Shown here: positions 28,613 to 38,003 of the stretch, one piece after another
How the letters are laid out: every line of letters begins with the position of its first letter
Numbering within the stretch: the stretch's first letter is position 1
Source: Anaerolineales bacterium
GTDB lineage: Bacteria > Chloroflexota > Anaerolineae > Anaerolineales > Villigracilaceae
Length of the DNA stretch: 64,000 bases
Reading direction: 5' to 3'
Assembly (NCBI GenBank): GCA_016789025.1
Contig: JAEURC010000025.1
Coordinates: forward strand, 1 to 64,000
Made by a program: the position numbers and the translations under genes
The notes under the pieces: model-generated
Seen by the model: the letters and a program-made list of their open reading frames with translations, nothing else
Database searches by the model: none
What the model was told of the DNA's origin: nothing

Positions 28613-29481
28613 ATATTCTTGAAAAAATTATCGAACACAAGAAGATGGAGATCGCGGCGCTCGACGCCTCAGCCTTACGCCGCGCCGTCGACTCTTCTCC
28701 AAAGCCTCGAGATTTTCTCGCCGCACTAAAGCGCCGCCGCTTCTCTCCCCGCCCCAGCCTGATCGCCGAACTCAAACGCGCCTCGCCCTCCAAGGGACTC
28801 CTCGCCCCACACATCGACCTCTTCCAAGTAGCAGACATCTACACCCAAAACGGCGCATCTGCTATTTCAGTGTTGACCGATGAAAAATTCTTTCAAGGCA
28901 AACTCGAAACTCTTTACCAATTACGACTTACCAATTACGAATTACCGCTCTTAAGAAAAGATTTCATCATTGATGAATCACAAATTTATGAATCACGAGT
29001 CAACGGCGCCGACGCCATCCTCCTCATCGCCGCCGCCCTGCCCGACGATAAACTCTTTGCTGATTTACATGCTTGTGCCTTAGAACTTGGATTAACTGCA
29101 TTAGTCGAAGTCCATGATGAAACCGAGACCGAACGTGCTTTGAAACTGAAAGATGTGAAATTAATTGGAATCAACAATCGCAACCTCGCCACGTTTGATG
29201 TCACTCTCGAAACAACAGAAAAACTCCGCCCGATGATTCCCCCCGAAATCGCCGTCATCGCCGAAAGCGGAATCTTCACCACTGATGATGTTGACCGCTT
29301 GGCAAAAGTCAAGGTGGATGTAATCCTTGTTGGGGAGGCGTTAGTTACATCAGAAGCTATTGGCGCAAAGGTCAGAGAATTATCTGGGCTCTCCGTCATT
29401 GCGAGGGGCGATAGCCCCGAAGCAATCTCCAACACAGGGACGGGGATTGCTTCGTCGTCGCTCCGCTCCTCCTCGCAATGA
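28609..29481 (+). CDS. trpC: Indole-3-glycerol phosphate synthase
   Basis: TIM-barrel enzyme that closes the indole ring. The product is 290 residues, about 30 longer than usual. Landmarks are [43 protein letters not shown] and [14 protein letters not shown], then [16 protein letters not shown]. Two stretches are repeat-derived: residues 103-113 ([11 protein letters not shown]) from a TTACCAATTACGA unit, and the C-terminal tail from about residue 262, encoded by a palindrome of the ilvD-ilvB spacer family. The ATG overlaps the trpGD stop by 4 bases. Confidence 0.95.
   Translation: MNILEKIIEHKKMEIAALDASALRRAVDSSPKPRDFLAALKRRRFSPRPSLIAELKRASPSKGLLAPHIDLFQVADIYTQNGASAISVLTDEKFFQGKLETLYQLRLTNYELPLLRKDFIIDESQIYESRVNGADAILLIAAALPDDKLFADLHACALELGLTALVEVHDETETERALKLKDVKLIGINNRNLATFDVTLETTEKLRPMIPPEIAVIAESGIFTTDDVDRLAKVKVDVILVGEALVTSEAIGAKVRELSGLSVIARGDSPEAISNTGTGIASSSLRSSSQ
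28915..28945. repeat. In-frame TACCAATTACGA units inside trpC
   Basis: TACCAATTACGACTTACC followed by AATTACGAATTAC reads in frame between the conserved FFQGKL and LLRKDF motifs. The same units fill spacers at 11477, 55788 and 60686. Confidence 0.75.
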
Positions 29482-29483
29482 CG
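29394..29483. repeat. Palindrome forming the 3' end of trpC
   Basis: CGTCATTGCGAGGGGCGATAG faces CTCCTCGCAATGACG, with inner GAAGCAATCTCC and GGATTGCTTC. It encodes the last 29 residues and the stop codon of trpC, and belongs to the family seen at 9682. Confidence 0.9.
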
Positions 29484-29495
29484 GGATGGCGTTTT

Positions 29496-30122
29496 ATGAC
29501 CAAAATCAAAATCTGCGGAATCAAAACATTGAAAGATGCGCTTGCGGCAATTAATGCAGGAGCGGATTATTTAGGATTCAACTTCTACCCCAAGAGTGTG
29601 CGCTTTGTTGAAAAACAAGCCTGTGCAGAAATTGCCACTGTTTTGAAAAAAGAATATCCAAACATCAAACTCGTTGGTGTGTTTGTCAATTCATCCGTTG
29701 AAGATGTGAAAGATATTCTCGATACCTGTTCGCTTGACCTGGCTCAACTTCACGGTGATGAAACATCCGAGATGCTGAACCAACTTGCTGGCAAATCTTT
29801 CAAGGCATTTCGTGGAATTCCTGAAAACATAAATGGATATGCAAGAAGCGAGTCGCCCGCATTTTTATTGGACGCTTCTGTAAAAGGAATCTACGGCGGA
29901 AGCGGAGTCGCTGCCGATTGGAACGGCGCAGCGGAGTTGGCGAAGAAGTATCCGCTGTTGCTGGCGGGCGGACTCACGCCTGAGAATGTTGGGGAGGCGG
30001 TTGGCAGAGTCAAACCCTGGGGCGTGGATGTGGCTTCGGGTGTTGAATCAGCCCCAGGTGAGAAAGATGCGGAGAAGATGTCCGCATTTGTAAGAGCTGT
30101 GAGAGTCGCAGAATCCCAATAG
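29496..30122 (+). CDS. trpF: Phosphoribosylanthranilate isomerase
   Basis: TIM-barrel isomerase of 208 residues. The N-terminus [15 protein letters not shown] carries the catalytic cysteine motif (KICG), and LAQLHGDE and [15 protein letters not shown] are the substrate-phosphate loops; [17 protein letters not shown] is also conserved. The ATG at 29496 is chosen because homology begins there. An earlier ATG at 29478 overlaps the trpC stop inside a palindrome. The general acid aspartate is expected near FLLDASVKG. Confidence 0.95.
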   Translation: MTKIKICGIKTLKDALAAINAGADYLGFNFYPKSVRFVEKQACAEIATVLKKEYPNIKLVGVFVNSSVEDVKDILDTCSLDLAQLHGDETSEMLNQLAGKSFKAFRGIPENINGYARSESPAFLLDASVKGIYGGSGVAADWNGAAELAKKYPLLLAGGLTPENVGEAVGRVKPWGVDVASGVESAPGEKDAEKMSAFVRAVRVAESQ

Positions 30123-30165
30123 AAAGTGGAAAGTGGAAGAGTCGAGTTTCAACTTTCCACTTTCC
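30123..30165. repeat. Inverted repeat, AAAGTGGAAAGT...ACTTTCCACTTT family
   Basis: Perfect 12-bp arms in the trpF-trpB spacer. Related fragments occur in aroA (42411-42435, 42671) and aroE (43965-43985). Confidence 0.88.
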
Positions 30166-30177
30166 AAGAGAGAACTT

Positions 30178-31377
<1,200 letters not shown>

Positions 31378-31393
31378 AGATTAGTGGTGAAAT

Positions 31394-31440
31394 CGGTGGT
31401 CGAGTAGCGACGAACGGAGTGAGGAGCGTATCGATACCAC
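31394..31440. repeat. Inverted repeat, CGGTGGTCGAGTAG family
   Basis: CGGTGGTCGAGTAGCGACG ... CGTATCGATACCAC in the trpB-kinase spacer, same family as 12177. Confidence 0.88.
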
Positions 31441-31465
31441 AAGTAAGCAAAGAAATTTATGATGG

Positions 31466-32059
31466 ATGAATAACCCGTCTAAGAAAATGAAGAATCAACA
31501 ACCTAAAGTTATTATCGTCACAGGCAGACCAGCATCAGGAAAATCAACTCTTGCAAAATGGCTTTCGCAAGAACTCGAATTGCCGCTTGTCAGCAAAGAT
31601 AACATCCGCGAAATATTATTTGAGAGATTGGGTTGGAAAGACCGTCCATGGGCTCAGTTGCTTGGGCGGGCGAGCGTTGACTTGATGTTTTATTTTGCCG
31701 ATGCGGAACTGGGTGTTGGTAATTCAATCATCATGGATAATTCATTTCATCCGCCAATATCTACGCCAAGATTTCAAGATCTAAAAGAAAAGTTTGACGC
31801 AGGTAGCGTTCAAATTATTTGCCACTCAACCAAAGAAATACTCTTTGAAAGATTCAAAGCGCGTGCTAAAACGGGTAATCGTCATCCAGGACATGGTGAT
31901 AACGATGTTCTTGATGAACTTTATAAATATCTTGCTGACGAGAAACCGCAAATTCTTGATATTGGCGGTTTGGTTATCGAAGTAGATACAACTGATTTTG
32001 AAAAAATTGACTATCAAGGAATTCTCAAGCAAGTGAATTCATTCCTTGTAGAGCAATAA
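31466..32059 (+). CDS. P-loop kinase-like ATP-binding protein inserted in the trp operon
   Basis: A 197-residue protein with an N-terminal Walker A GRPASGKSTLAKWL and a second-strand LVSKDNIREILFERLG typical of AAA_33/adenylate-kinase-like small-molecule kinases. IIMDNSFHPP is a likely Walker B region. The later RFKARAKTGNRHPGHGD resembles a lid with arginines. The gene is distinctly AT-rich compared with trpB and trpA, suggesting insertion by transfer. The start is the ATG at 31466; an in-frame ATG lies at 31487. The substrate is unknown and no role in tryptophan synthesis is expected. Confidence 0.75.
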   Translation: MNNPSKKMKNQQPKVIIVTGRPASGKSTLAKWLSQELELPLVSKDNIREILFERLGWKDRPWAQLLGRASVDLMFYFADAELGVGNSIIMDNSFHPPISTPRFQDLKEKFDAGSVQIICHSTKEILFERFKARAKTGNRHPGHGDNDVLDELYKYLADEKPQILDIGGLVIEVDTTDFEKIDYQGILKQVNSFLVEQ

Positions 32060-32069
32060 AGGAAGATTC

Positions 32070-32939
32070 ATGAACCGAATCGAAAACGCATTTAAGAACA
32101 AACCGATCTTCATGCCTTACTTCCCGTTAGGCTACCCAGACTTGGACACGTCCATTGATGTGATCGAAGCCTTAGCAAACAGCGGCGCGGACTTGATCGA
32201 GGTGGGGCTGTCCTTCTCCGATCCGCTGGCGGATGGATCTGTGATTCAACATGCCACGCAAGTTGCTTTGGAAAAGGGAATCACGGTCAAAAAGTCGCTT
32301 GAAGCGGTGAGGAAGCTACGTCAACGCGGAGTGGATATTCCGCTGGTGCTGATGGGCTACTACAACCCCATGCTGGCGTATGGACTGGAGAAATTCGTCC
32401 GTGATGCGGCGGAGGCAGGCGCGGACGGGTTCATCGTCCCTGATTTGCCGATGGAGGAGGCGGAGGAATTCATGTCCGCGCTGAGCGGAGCGACGAGTGT
32501 AACGAGGAGTGCAGTCGAAGCGCAGATGGATGATTCAAATCGTCCTTCGACTTCGCTGCGCTCCGCTCAGGATGGAGGTCTACCGTTAATTCAAATGCTT
32601 GCGCCAACCACGCCTCCCGAACGCATGGAAAGAATCGCCCGCAATGCAAAAGGATTTATTTATTTAGTTTCGGTGACTGGAATTACAGGAGAAAGGAAAG
32701 CGATTGCAGAAGGTTTGTCGGATTTGATTGCAAACGTCCGCAAGCATACGGATATTCCCGTCTGTGTGGGGTTTGGAATAAGCACGCCCGAGCAAGCCAA
32801 AGAGGTTGGGGCGATGGCAGATGGCGTGATTGTCGGTTCGGCGTGTGTGAATGCGATCGGGGGGAGCGAAAAGCCGATAGAAACGGCGAAACAGTTTGCG
32901 GCTGAGTTCCGAAGCGCGTTGAACACGTCACATGATTGA
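32070..32939 (+). CDS. trpA: Tryptophan synthase alpha chain
   Basis: Cleaves indole-3-glycerol phosphate to indole. 289 residues, about 20-30 above normal. The catalytic glutamate and aspartate lie in LIEVGLSFSDPLADGSVIQ and in GADGFIVPDLPMEEAEEF. LMGYYNPMLAYG and YLVSVTGITGERK are conserved. Residues about 138-167 come from a long palindrome inserted between DLPMEEAEEFMSAL and the LIQMLAPTTP strand, with the frame kept. AAAGGAAG precedes the ATG. It is the last trp gene. Confidence 0.95.
   Translation: MNRIENAFKNKPIFMPYFPLGYPDLDTSIDVIEALANSGADLIEVGLSFSDPLADGSVIQHATQVALEKGITVKKSLEAVRKLRQRGVDIPLVLMGYYNPMLAYGLEKFVRDAAEAGADGFIVPDLPMEEAEEFMSALSGATSVTRSAVEAQMDDSNRPSTSLRSAQDGGLPLIQMLAPTTPPERMERIARNAKGFIYLVSVTGITGERKAIAEGLSDLIANVRKHTDIPVCVGFGISTPEQAKEVGAMADGVIVGSACVNAIGGSEKPIETAKQFAAEFRSALNTSHD
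32481..32570. repeat. In-frame 90-base palindrome inside trpA
   Basis: CTGAGCGGAGCG (32481-32492) pairs perfectly with CGCTCCGCTCAG (32559-32570), and AGTCGAAG with CTTCGACT inside. The CGGAGCG/GTCGAAG motifs also occur in the spacer elements at 40615 and 47690. The TrpA frame reads through all 90 bases. Confidence 0.92.
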
Positions 32940-32999
32940 CGGCTATGGTATAACGTCATCATCGCTGTCGAATCCCCGATCTTAATTTCAGATGTCGCA

Positions 33000-33918
33000 A
33001 TGAAATACATCAAAGTTCCCAACACAGATATGAACGCGTCGGAGATCTCGCTCGGTTGTATGCGGATCGCGGGCATGACCGATCAAGAAATCTCCACGCT
33101 GATCCACACCGCGCTCGATGAGGGCATCAATTTTTTTTGATCACGCCGACGTGTATGCGGGCGGCAAGTGCGAAGAGAGATTTTCCGAAGCGCTGGGCAT
33201 GAACGCCAGCCTGCGCGAGAAGATGATCCTGCAAACCAAGGTTGGGATTCGCGCAGGCAGTTTCGATTTTTCAAAAGGACATATTTTGAACGCAGTGGAC
33301 GGGAGTTTGAAACGATTGCGGACGGATCATCTCGACGTGGCGCTGTTGCATCGTCCTGATGCGTTGGTGGAGCCTGAAGAGGTGGCGGAGGCGTTCACGA
33401 TTCTTGAGACCAGCGGCAAGGTGAAATATTTTGGCGTGAGCAATCAGAACCCGATGCAGATCGAGTTGCTGACAAAATTCGTGAAGCAGAAAATCCATTT
33501 CAACCAGCTTCAACTCAGCATCACCAATACAGGGATGATCGATGCGGGGATCAACGTCAACATGCAAATTGACCGCTCGATCAACCGCGACGGTGGTATT
33601 TTGGATTACTGCCGACTGAAGGAAATTATCATTCAACCCTGGTCGCCTTTTCAATATGGATTCTTTGAAGGCGTCTTTTTGGATAACCCCAAATTCCCCG
33701 AACTGAATCAAACGATCAACGCACTCGCGGCGGACAAAGGTGTGACGAACACGGCAATTGCGATCGCGTGGCTGTTGCGTCATCCTGCCCGCATGCAGCC
33801 GATCCTTGGTACGACGAATCCGCAGCGGGTGAAGGATGCGTGTCAGGCATCGGGCATTACTCTTTCGCGCGAGGAGTGGTATCAGATCTATTTGGCGGCG
33901 GGGAATGAGTTGCCGTAG
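33000..33918 (+). pseudogene. Aldo/keto reductase (YdhF-like), frameshifted at a T8 run
   Basis: The ATG at 33000 reads KYIKVPNTDMNASEISLGCMRIAGM and ALDEGINFF, then meets TGA at 33138-33140. The matching continuation DHADVYAGGKCEERFSEALG is in the +1 frame and runs to 33918. One extra T in the run at 33131-33138 explains the break, and removing it gives a 305-residue NADPH-dependent aldo/keto reductase with the catalytic Asp (DHADVY) and later LRTDHLDVALLHRPD, KVKYFGVSNQNPMQ and PILGTTNPQR. A homopolymer sequencing error is as likely as a real pseudogene. TGGTATAAC at 32946-32954 may be its promoter. Confidence 0.85.
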
Positions 33919-33942
33919 ATGTGATGATTGAGTGGAGAGAAA

Positions 33943-33970
33943 GTGTTTTGAACTCTAAAGTTCAAAACAC
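33943..33970. terminator. Perfect palindrome between convergent genes
   Basis: GTGTTTTGAACT and AGTTCAAAACAC (12 bp) flank a 4-base loop between the convergent reductase and vsr genes. On the minus strand it is followed by TTTCTCTC, so it may terminate the restriction-modification transcript. Confidence 0.65.
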
Positions 33971-33997
33971 TAATAAAGAATGTCGCCAGTAACATTG

Positions 33998-34405
33998 TTA
34001 CAGCAGCGACATAATGTTGTTTATTTTTCGGGCGTATTTATGCTTTCTAATTTCACACTCCCAGATTCTAATTACTTTCCACCTGTCGTTTCGCAATTCC
34101 TTTGTTACAAAACTATCTCTCTTTTTGTTCTTGGATATTTTCTCTTTCCAATACTTATCATTATGACCAGGTTTGCGTTTTCTACAGCCATGACCATGCC
34201 AATAACATCCATCAACGAATACGATGATTTTGTGTTTTGGAAAAACAAAATCTGGCTTTCCTGTAAGCTGGCAGTTTCGACGCCATCCAGAGATTTTATA
34301 AGATTTGAATATGCTGATTAAGGCAATCTCTGTAGATTTGTTGCCTTTGGAATGGACGGCGCTCATAACCTGCGAGCGTTTTTCCTTGCTGAAAACATCC
34401 GTCAT
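33998..34405 (-). CDS. vsr: Very short patch repair endonuclease
   Basis: A 135-residue homologue of Vsr, which nicks next to T:G mismatches made by deamination of 5-methylcytosine. KEKRSQVMSAVHSKGNKSTE opens the family domain. KPDFVFPKHKIIVFVDGCYWHGHGC (at about residues 49-73) contains the catalytic Asp and zinc-site histidines. The C-terminal segment VIRIWECEIRK is also typical. It is the third gene of a minus-strand cassette after a C5 methylase and an endonuclease, exactly where its mutation-avoidance role is needed. AT-rich. Confidence 0.95.
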   Translation of the reverse strand: MTDVFSKEKRSQVMSAVHSKGNKSTEIALISIFKSYKISGWRRNCQLTGKPDFVFPKHKIIVFVDGCYWHGHGCRKRKPGHNDKYWKEKISKNKKRDSFVTKELRNDRWKVIRIWECEIRKHKYARKINNIMSLL

Positions 34406-34419
34406 AACTTTATCCAGAA

Positions 34420-35421
34420 CTATTTCGATAAAAACAGCCTTTTAGAGGGCGTCCAATCTTTTGCAATGGCATCCGCTTTTTCAAGCCAGCGGCGTATCCT
34501 CTGCTTAGGTTTCACTGATTCTCCCCAATATTCAACAAATAGAGCGTCGTCCATTTCGAGCGCGGCTTCGAGCATTTCTTTTTCGATCAGTTTGAGCGCG
34601 CGCTCAATGTAAAGACCGCCAACATCGTCGTTTCCTGGGTTTGCCACGCTACCAGCGGAAAAAAGGTCCCGCGCTTGATGGCTGATAACCCCATGGTATG
34701 TTAGCAAATAAAGGACTACATCGTCATATTTGTTTCTAGATCGACTTGAATCAACTATGCTAGGGCAAAGCAACGCCGCTTCGGCGCGAAGGCGTTTCTT
34801 CTCTTCGGCAGGCAGGCTGGTGTAAAGCCGCGCCTGAATTGGAAGCGTGTGTTCAGAGTCGGGCGTGTCTTCCAGCCACCACAATCTTTCGCCTTCATGT
34901 AAACGAGAGCGGGCGTACCCGCGGATGTGCCGCATTTTTTCTTCCATTGGAAGACGGCGAAAATCATCATACGAAATTCCCATCAAATCGAACAAAGAGC
35001 GATTTGCGAAAAGCTCAATTTCAAAACGGGGAACATGAGAAGTGCGAACGTGAATAACGCTTTGTTCGTAATCCCCCCAGTGAACTTCTGGTTTGCCGCC
35101 CATTTTTCCAAAGACCAGATAAACTTTTTCAACCGATTCGATCCGATTGGTTTCCAACACGCTATTGGCGACGCTTCGCCAAGTATCGTTCAAAGTAAAT
35201 TTGACTTCGACTCCAAATTGACCGACTGCGATATCGGGAAAAGCCTGGGGATTAGGGGCGAAGTCTATGGAAATTGACGAATCATCTTTTACAGATTCTT
35301 GCAGAGCCTCTCGAACTCGATTTTCAAATTCATTTGCTTTTTGAAAAACCTTATTGTTTGCTTCGTTCGTGAGTTTTGCGCAAACAATATCTAACACCCG
35401 CTCGAACTCTTCCTCGTTCAT
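34420..35421 (-). CDS. Type II restriction endonuclease (PD-(D/E)xK)
   Basis: A 333-residue partner of the C5 methylase. The catalytic motif is visible as FPDIAVGQFGVEVKFTLND (PD, then a 9-residue spacer and EVK). The rest is unassigned but includes a long helical C-terminal domain, possibly for specificity. The start is the ATG at 35421, which overlaps the methylase stop as ATGA, so translation is coupled. A longer frame from 35469 would run into the methylase gene. Recognition sequence unknown. The gene is transferred as a unit with methylase and vsr. Confidence 0.82.
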   Translation of the reverse strand: MNEEEFERVLDIVCAKLTNEANNKVFQKANEFENRVREALQESVKDDSSISIDFAPNPQAFPDIAVGQFGVEVKFTLNDTWRSVANSVLETNRIESVEKVYLVFGKMGGKPEVHWGDYEQSVIHVRTSHVPRFEIELFANRSLFDLMGISYDDFRRLPMEEKMRHIRGYARSRLHEGERLWWLEDTPDSEHTLPIQARLYTSLPAEEKKRLRAEAALLCPSIVDSSRSRNKYDDVVLYLLTYHGVISHQARDLFSAGSVANPGNDDVGGLYIERALKLIEKEMLEAALEMDDALFVEYWGESVKPKQRIRRWLEKADAIAKDWTPSKRLFLSK

Positions 35422-36395
35422 TGTTCGCCGTCGGTTAATACGTCTAGCACGGCGTTTGCCATGTGCCATGCCAAAACAGGCGGAACAGCGTTTCCGACTT
35501 GCCGCTCAGTTTCGCGCAATTTCGCGTCGAAGATAAACGTGTCTGGAAACGATTGGAAACGCGCCGCTTCGCGCATGGAAATTCGGCGCGGAAGCGAATA
35601 ATGGAACTGGATATTTCCATGACATTCCGCCCTGATCGTATAACCAGGTCTATCCGCCTTCAATTTGCGGTTGCCTTGATCTGAACTCTTGTTTGCTAAA
35701 CTCCATACATGATTGATATCGGGGTTTAACTCAACCGATTCAAGGTCGCCAATAGCCTCTTGCGAAGTAATGCGTTTATCGTCTATAGGCGCGGGAGGGC
35801 TAAATTTTTTTACGTCTGGGCGAGTGCCTACGATAAAAACACGCTCGCGAGTCTGCGGAACGCCGTAATCGGCAGCGTTATAAAGATGATAACTCACATC
35901 ATAGCCAAGTCCGCGAAAATCAGACAAAATCTGTTTCAAAGACTTTTCGTTATGCTTCATGAGAAGCCCTTTGACATTTTCAGCTACAAAAACTTTTGGG
36001 CGGATTTTTGATACGACTTCAACCATGGCGCGATATAGCCCGCTTCGTTTTCCGTCTACTCCAGCGCCTTTGCCGTTTATAGAAATATCTTGGCATGGAA
36101 ACCCGCCAATTACAATATCTACATTGGTCGGCATTTCCTCCATGGCTTTCCATATATCGCCTTCTACAATATGTTGACCGATATTCTTTTTATATGTGCG
36201 GCAAGCCGCGCCGTTGATGTCGTTTGCCCAAACAATGTCAAACGGCGTTTCTGGATAATATTTTCCAAGAAACTCAAACCCGCCAGTAAAACCCAAGTCC
36301 ATGCCGCCGCATCCTGAAAACAAGGATACAACGCGGATTTCCTTCTCTTTGAAAAACATTAATTTTGTCGATTCTTGCAAGCCGATATTTTCCAT
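35418..36395 (-). CDS. DNA (cytosine-5-)-methyltransferase
   Basis: A 325-residue type II C5 methylase. Motifs in order: I VVSLFSGCGGMDLGF, IV IGGFPCQDISINGKG with the catalytic cysteine in PCQ, VI VFVAENVKGLL, VIII PQTRERVFIVGTR and X RQVGNAVPPVLAWHM. The target-recognition region (about 190-270) is short. It is first in the cassette methylase-endonuclease-vsr. A TATAAT box ends 7 bases before its ATG, predicting a leaderless transcript. It protects host DNA against the adjacent endonuclease. Confidence 0.96.
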   Translation of the reverse strand: MENIGLQESTKLMFFKEKEIRVVSLFSGCGGMDLGFTGGFEFLGKYYPETPFDIVWANDINGAACRTYKKNIGQHIVEGDIWKAMEEMPTNVDIVIGGFPCQDISINGKGAGVDGKRSGLYRAMVEVVSKIRPKVFVAENVKGLLMKHNEKSLKQILSDFRGLGYDVSYHLYNAADYGVPQTRERVFIVGTRPDVKKFSPPAPIDDKRITSQEAIGDLESVELNPDINHVWSLANKSSDQGNRKLKADRPGYTIRAECHGNIQFHYSLPRRISMREAARFQSFPDTFIFDAKLRETERQVGNAVPPVLAWHMANAVLDVLTDGEQ

Positions 36396-36402
36396 ACTTT
36401 TA

Positions 36403-36408
36403 ATTATA
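36403..36408 (-). promoter_or_regulatory. Extended -10 box of the restriction-modification cassette
   Basis: Minus strand TGCTATAAT ends 7 bases before the methylase ATG (36395). The transcript would start at the start codon. No Shine-Dalgarno site fits. Confidence 0.6.
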
Positions 36409-36483
36409 GCAGTTTTAGGCTTTAGCGTATGACCTTTATCTAAAAAGCCTTCTTCGTAATCTCACAAGTCCGCGCCGCCTTCC

Positions 36484-37824
36484 CTACATCCTTGCCTTGA
36501 TCGCCAGCCCAGCGACCACACTACTGAACGCGTTCGACTCTTTCACCTTCTCCGCCCCAAAGAGTCTCCCCAGCATCCCCGTGAACAGCGGGATATTCGA
36601 CGAGCCGCCCGTTTTCACGACCGCGTCAATTTCTTGGATGTCGAGTCCTGATTTGGCAATCGTATCGAGCAAAACTTTTTCCACATCTACGAGATAATGA
36701 TAAATATCGGATTCAAATTGCGAGCGTGTGTACAGTTCCCACAGCGCGATGTCTTTATCTTCCAGAGTGATGACCGTCGCGCCATCAGATGAAAGAGCGA
36801 TCTTCCCTGCTTCGACGCGGTTATAAAATGTAAAAGCCAGGTCGTTGTAGATCAAATGCTCCAACGCCCTCAAACGGACGGGCGCAACCTTTGCCTGAAC
36901 CGCTTTGTCTAAAATATTCTTGTTGATGGGCGTGCCCATTTCGGGGAGCGCCATCCAATCGGGGACAGCCTCGATCATCTGCATGATCTCAGGATGATGT
37001 TTGACCTTGCCGTAACCAAAATGCGACAACATGCGTTTCTCGATGATCGCGCGGTCGAAGTCCGAGCCTGCGATGTCCACGCCGCCGCTGGCATAGACCT
37101 TGCGCCCTGAGCCTGTCGAAGGGTCGCCGTCGCCGAGTCGCATCACGGCGATGTCGAGCGTGCCGCCGCCGAAGTCGAAGATGACGACGTTCTGCGGCTT
37201 GGTAATGGATTGCTCGTAATCCAACGCCGCGGCGATCGGCTCCAGTTCAAAGTCCACTTCTTTGAAGCCTGCCTCATGCGCCGCCGCGCGCAATGTCTCT
37301 TGCGCTTTGTGATCGAGTTCAGGCGACTCGGAAAATTTGACGGGGCGTCCCAACGTCACTGCGTCAATCGTTTCGCCCAACACATCTTCGGCGCGTTTCT
37401 TCAACAGACTCAAATACGTCTGCGCCAGATCGCCCACGCTGTAATAGCGTTCAAAGATTTGCGTGCCTTTGTAATTGTCCTTGCGCAATGCGGTCTTGAG
37501 ATATTGCAACAGCCGCCCAGGTTTCAACTCGTCCACATACACAAAAATATCGCGCATGTAAAACATATCCGCGCCGCGATATTCGATCTCGCCCGCCCAT
37601 TGCTTCACATAGCGCCGCTGTCGGTTCACGTTATCGCGGTAATACGTCTCCACCGCCTCCTGCCCGAGATACGCGCGATACTCTTTCGTGATGTACAACA
37701 CGGTCTTGATGACTTCAGGCAAAACATTTTTCGGGTCCACAGGCAGAACGCGGACTCGCTGTCCATCGTAGACCGCGACTCCCGAATTGGATGTGCCGAA
37801 GTCAATGCCGACTCTGAGACTCAT
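36484..37824 (-). CDS. Hsp70-family chaperone-like ATPase (YegD type)
   Basis: A 446-residue protein holding only the actin-like ATPase domain, without the peptide-binding domain of DnaK. Phosphate 1 motif RVGIDFGTSNSGVAVYDG, the connect/phosphate 2 region VVIFDFGGGTLDIAVMRLG and the adenosine motif VVKTGGSSNIPLFTGML are intact. AFELEPIAAALDYE-like sequence (LEPIAAALDY) is also conserved. The piece DGDPSTGSGRK after phosphate 2 contains a GAGCCTGTCGAAGG repeat fragment. The substrate is unknown. It lies next to a free-standing GyrA-type beta-pinwheel gene on the same strand. Confidence 0.9.
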   Translation of the reverse strand: MSLRVGIDFGTSNSGVAVYDGQRVRVLPVDPKNVLPEVIKTVLYITKEYRAYLGQEAVETYYRDNVNRQRRYVKQWAGEIEYRGADMFYMRDIFVYVDELKPGRLLQYLKTALRKDNYKGTQIFERYYSVGDLAQTYLSLLKKRAEDVLGETIDAVTLGRPVKFSESPELDHKAQETLRAAAHEAGFKEVDFELEPIAAALDYEQSITKPQNVVIFDFGGGTLDIAVMRLGDGDPSTGSGRKVYASGGVDIAGSDFDRAIIEKRMLSHFGYGKVKHHPEIMQMIEAVPDWMALPEMGTPINKNILDKAVQAKVAPVRLRALEHLIYNDLAFTFYNRVEAGKIALSSDGATVITLEDKDIALWELYTRSQFESDIYHYLVDVEKVLLDTIAKSGLDIQEIDAVVKTGGSSNIPLFTGMLGRLFGAEKVKESNAFSSVVAGLAIKARM

Positions 37825-37849
37825 GGATTCTCCTCACATCAACAATATC

Positions 37850-37934
37850 ATGTCACTCTGAGGGAGCGATTGTTGCGACCGAAGAGTCTCGCATTGTCGT
37901 GACAGAGACCCTTCGCTATCGCTCAGGGTGACAT
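37850..37934. repeat. Inverted repeat, TGTCACTCTGAGGGAGCG family
   Basis: ATGTCACTCTGAGGGAGCG faces CGCTCAGGGTGACAT, with inner GACCGAAGAGTCTC. It fills the spacer between the Hsp70-like gene and the gyrase-like gene. Confidence 0.92.
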
Positions 37935-38003
37935 TTCTGGGATGATTTCTACTTAATGAACATGATCCACGCTGATAATTGATTCTGATCTCAAACATGC
38001 GAC

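Noticed and set aside
33131-33140. TGA in the aldo/keto reductase as a second selenocysteine codon
   Set aside because: Reading through the TGA in the same frame does not give family sequence; the +1 frame does, so this is a frameshift in a T8 run and not recoding.
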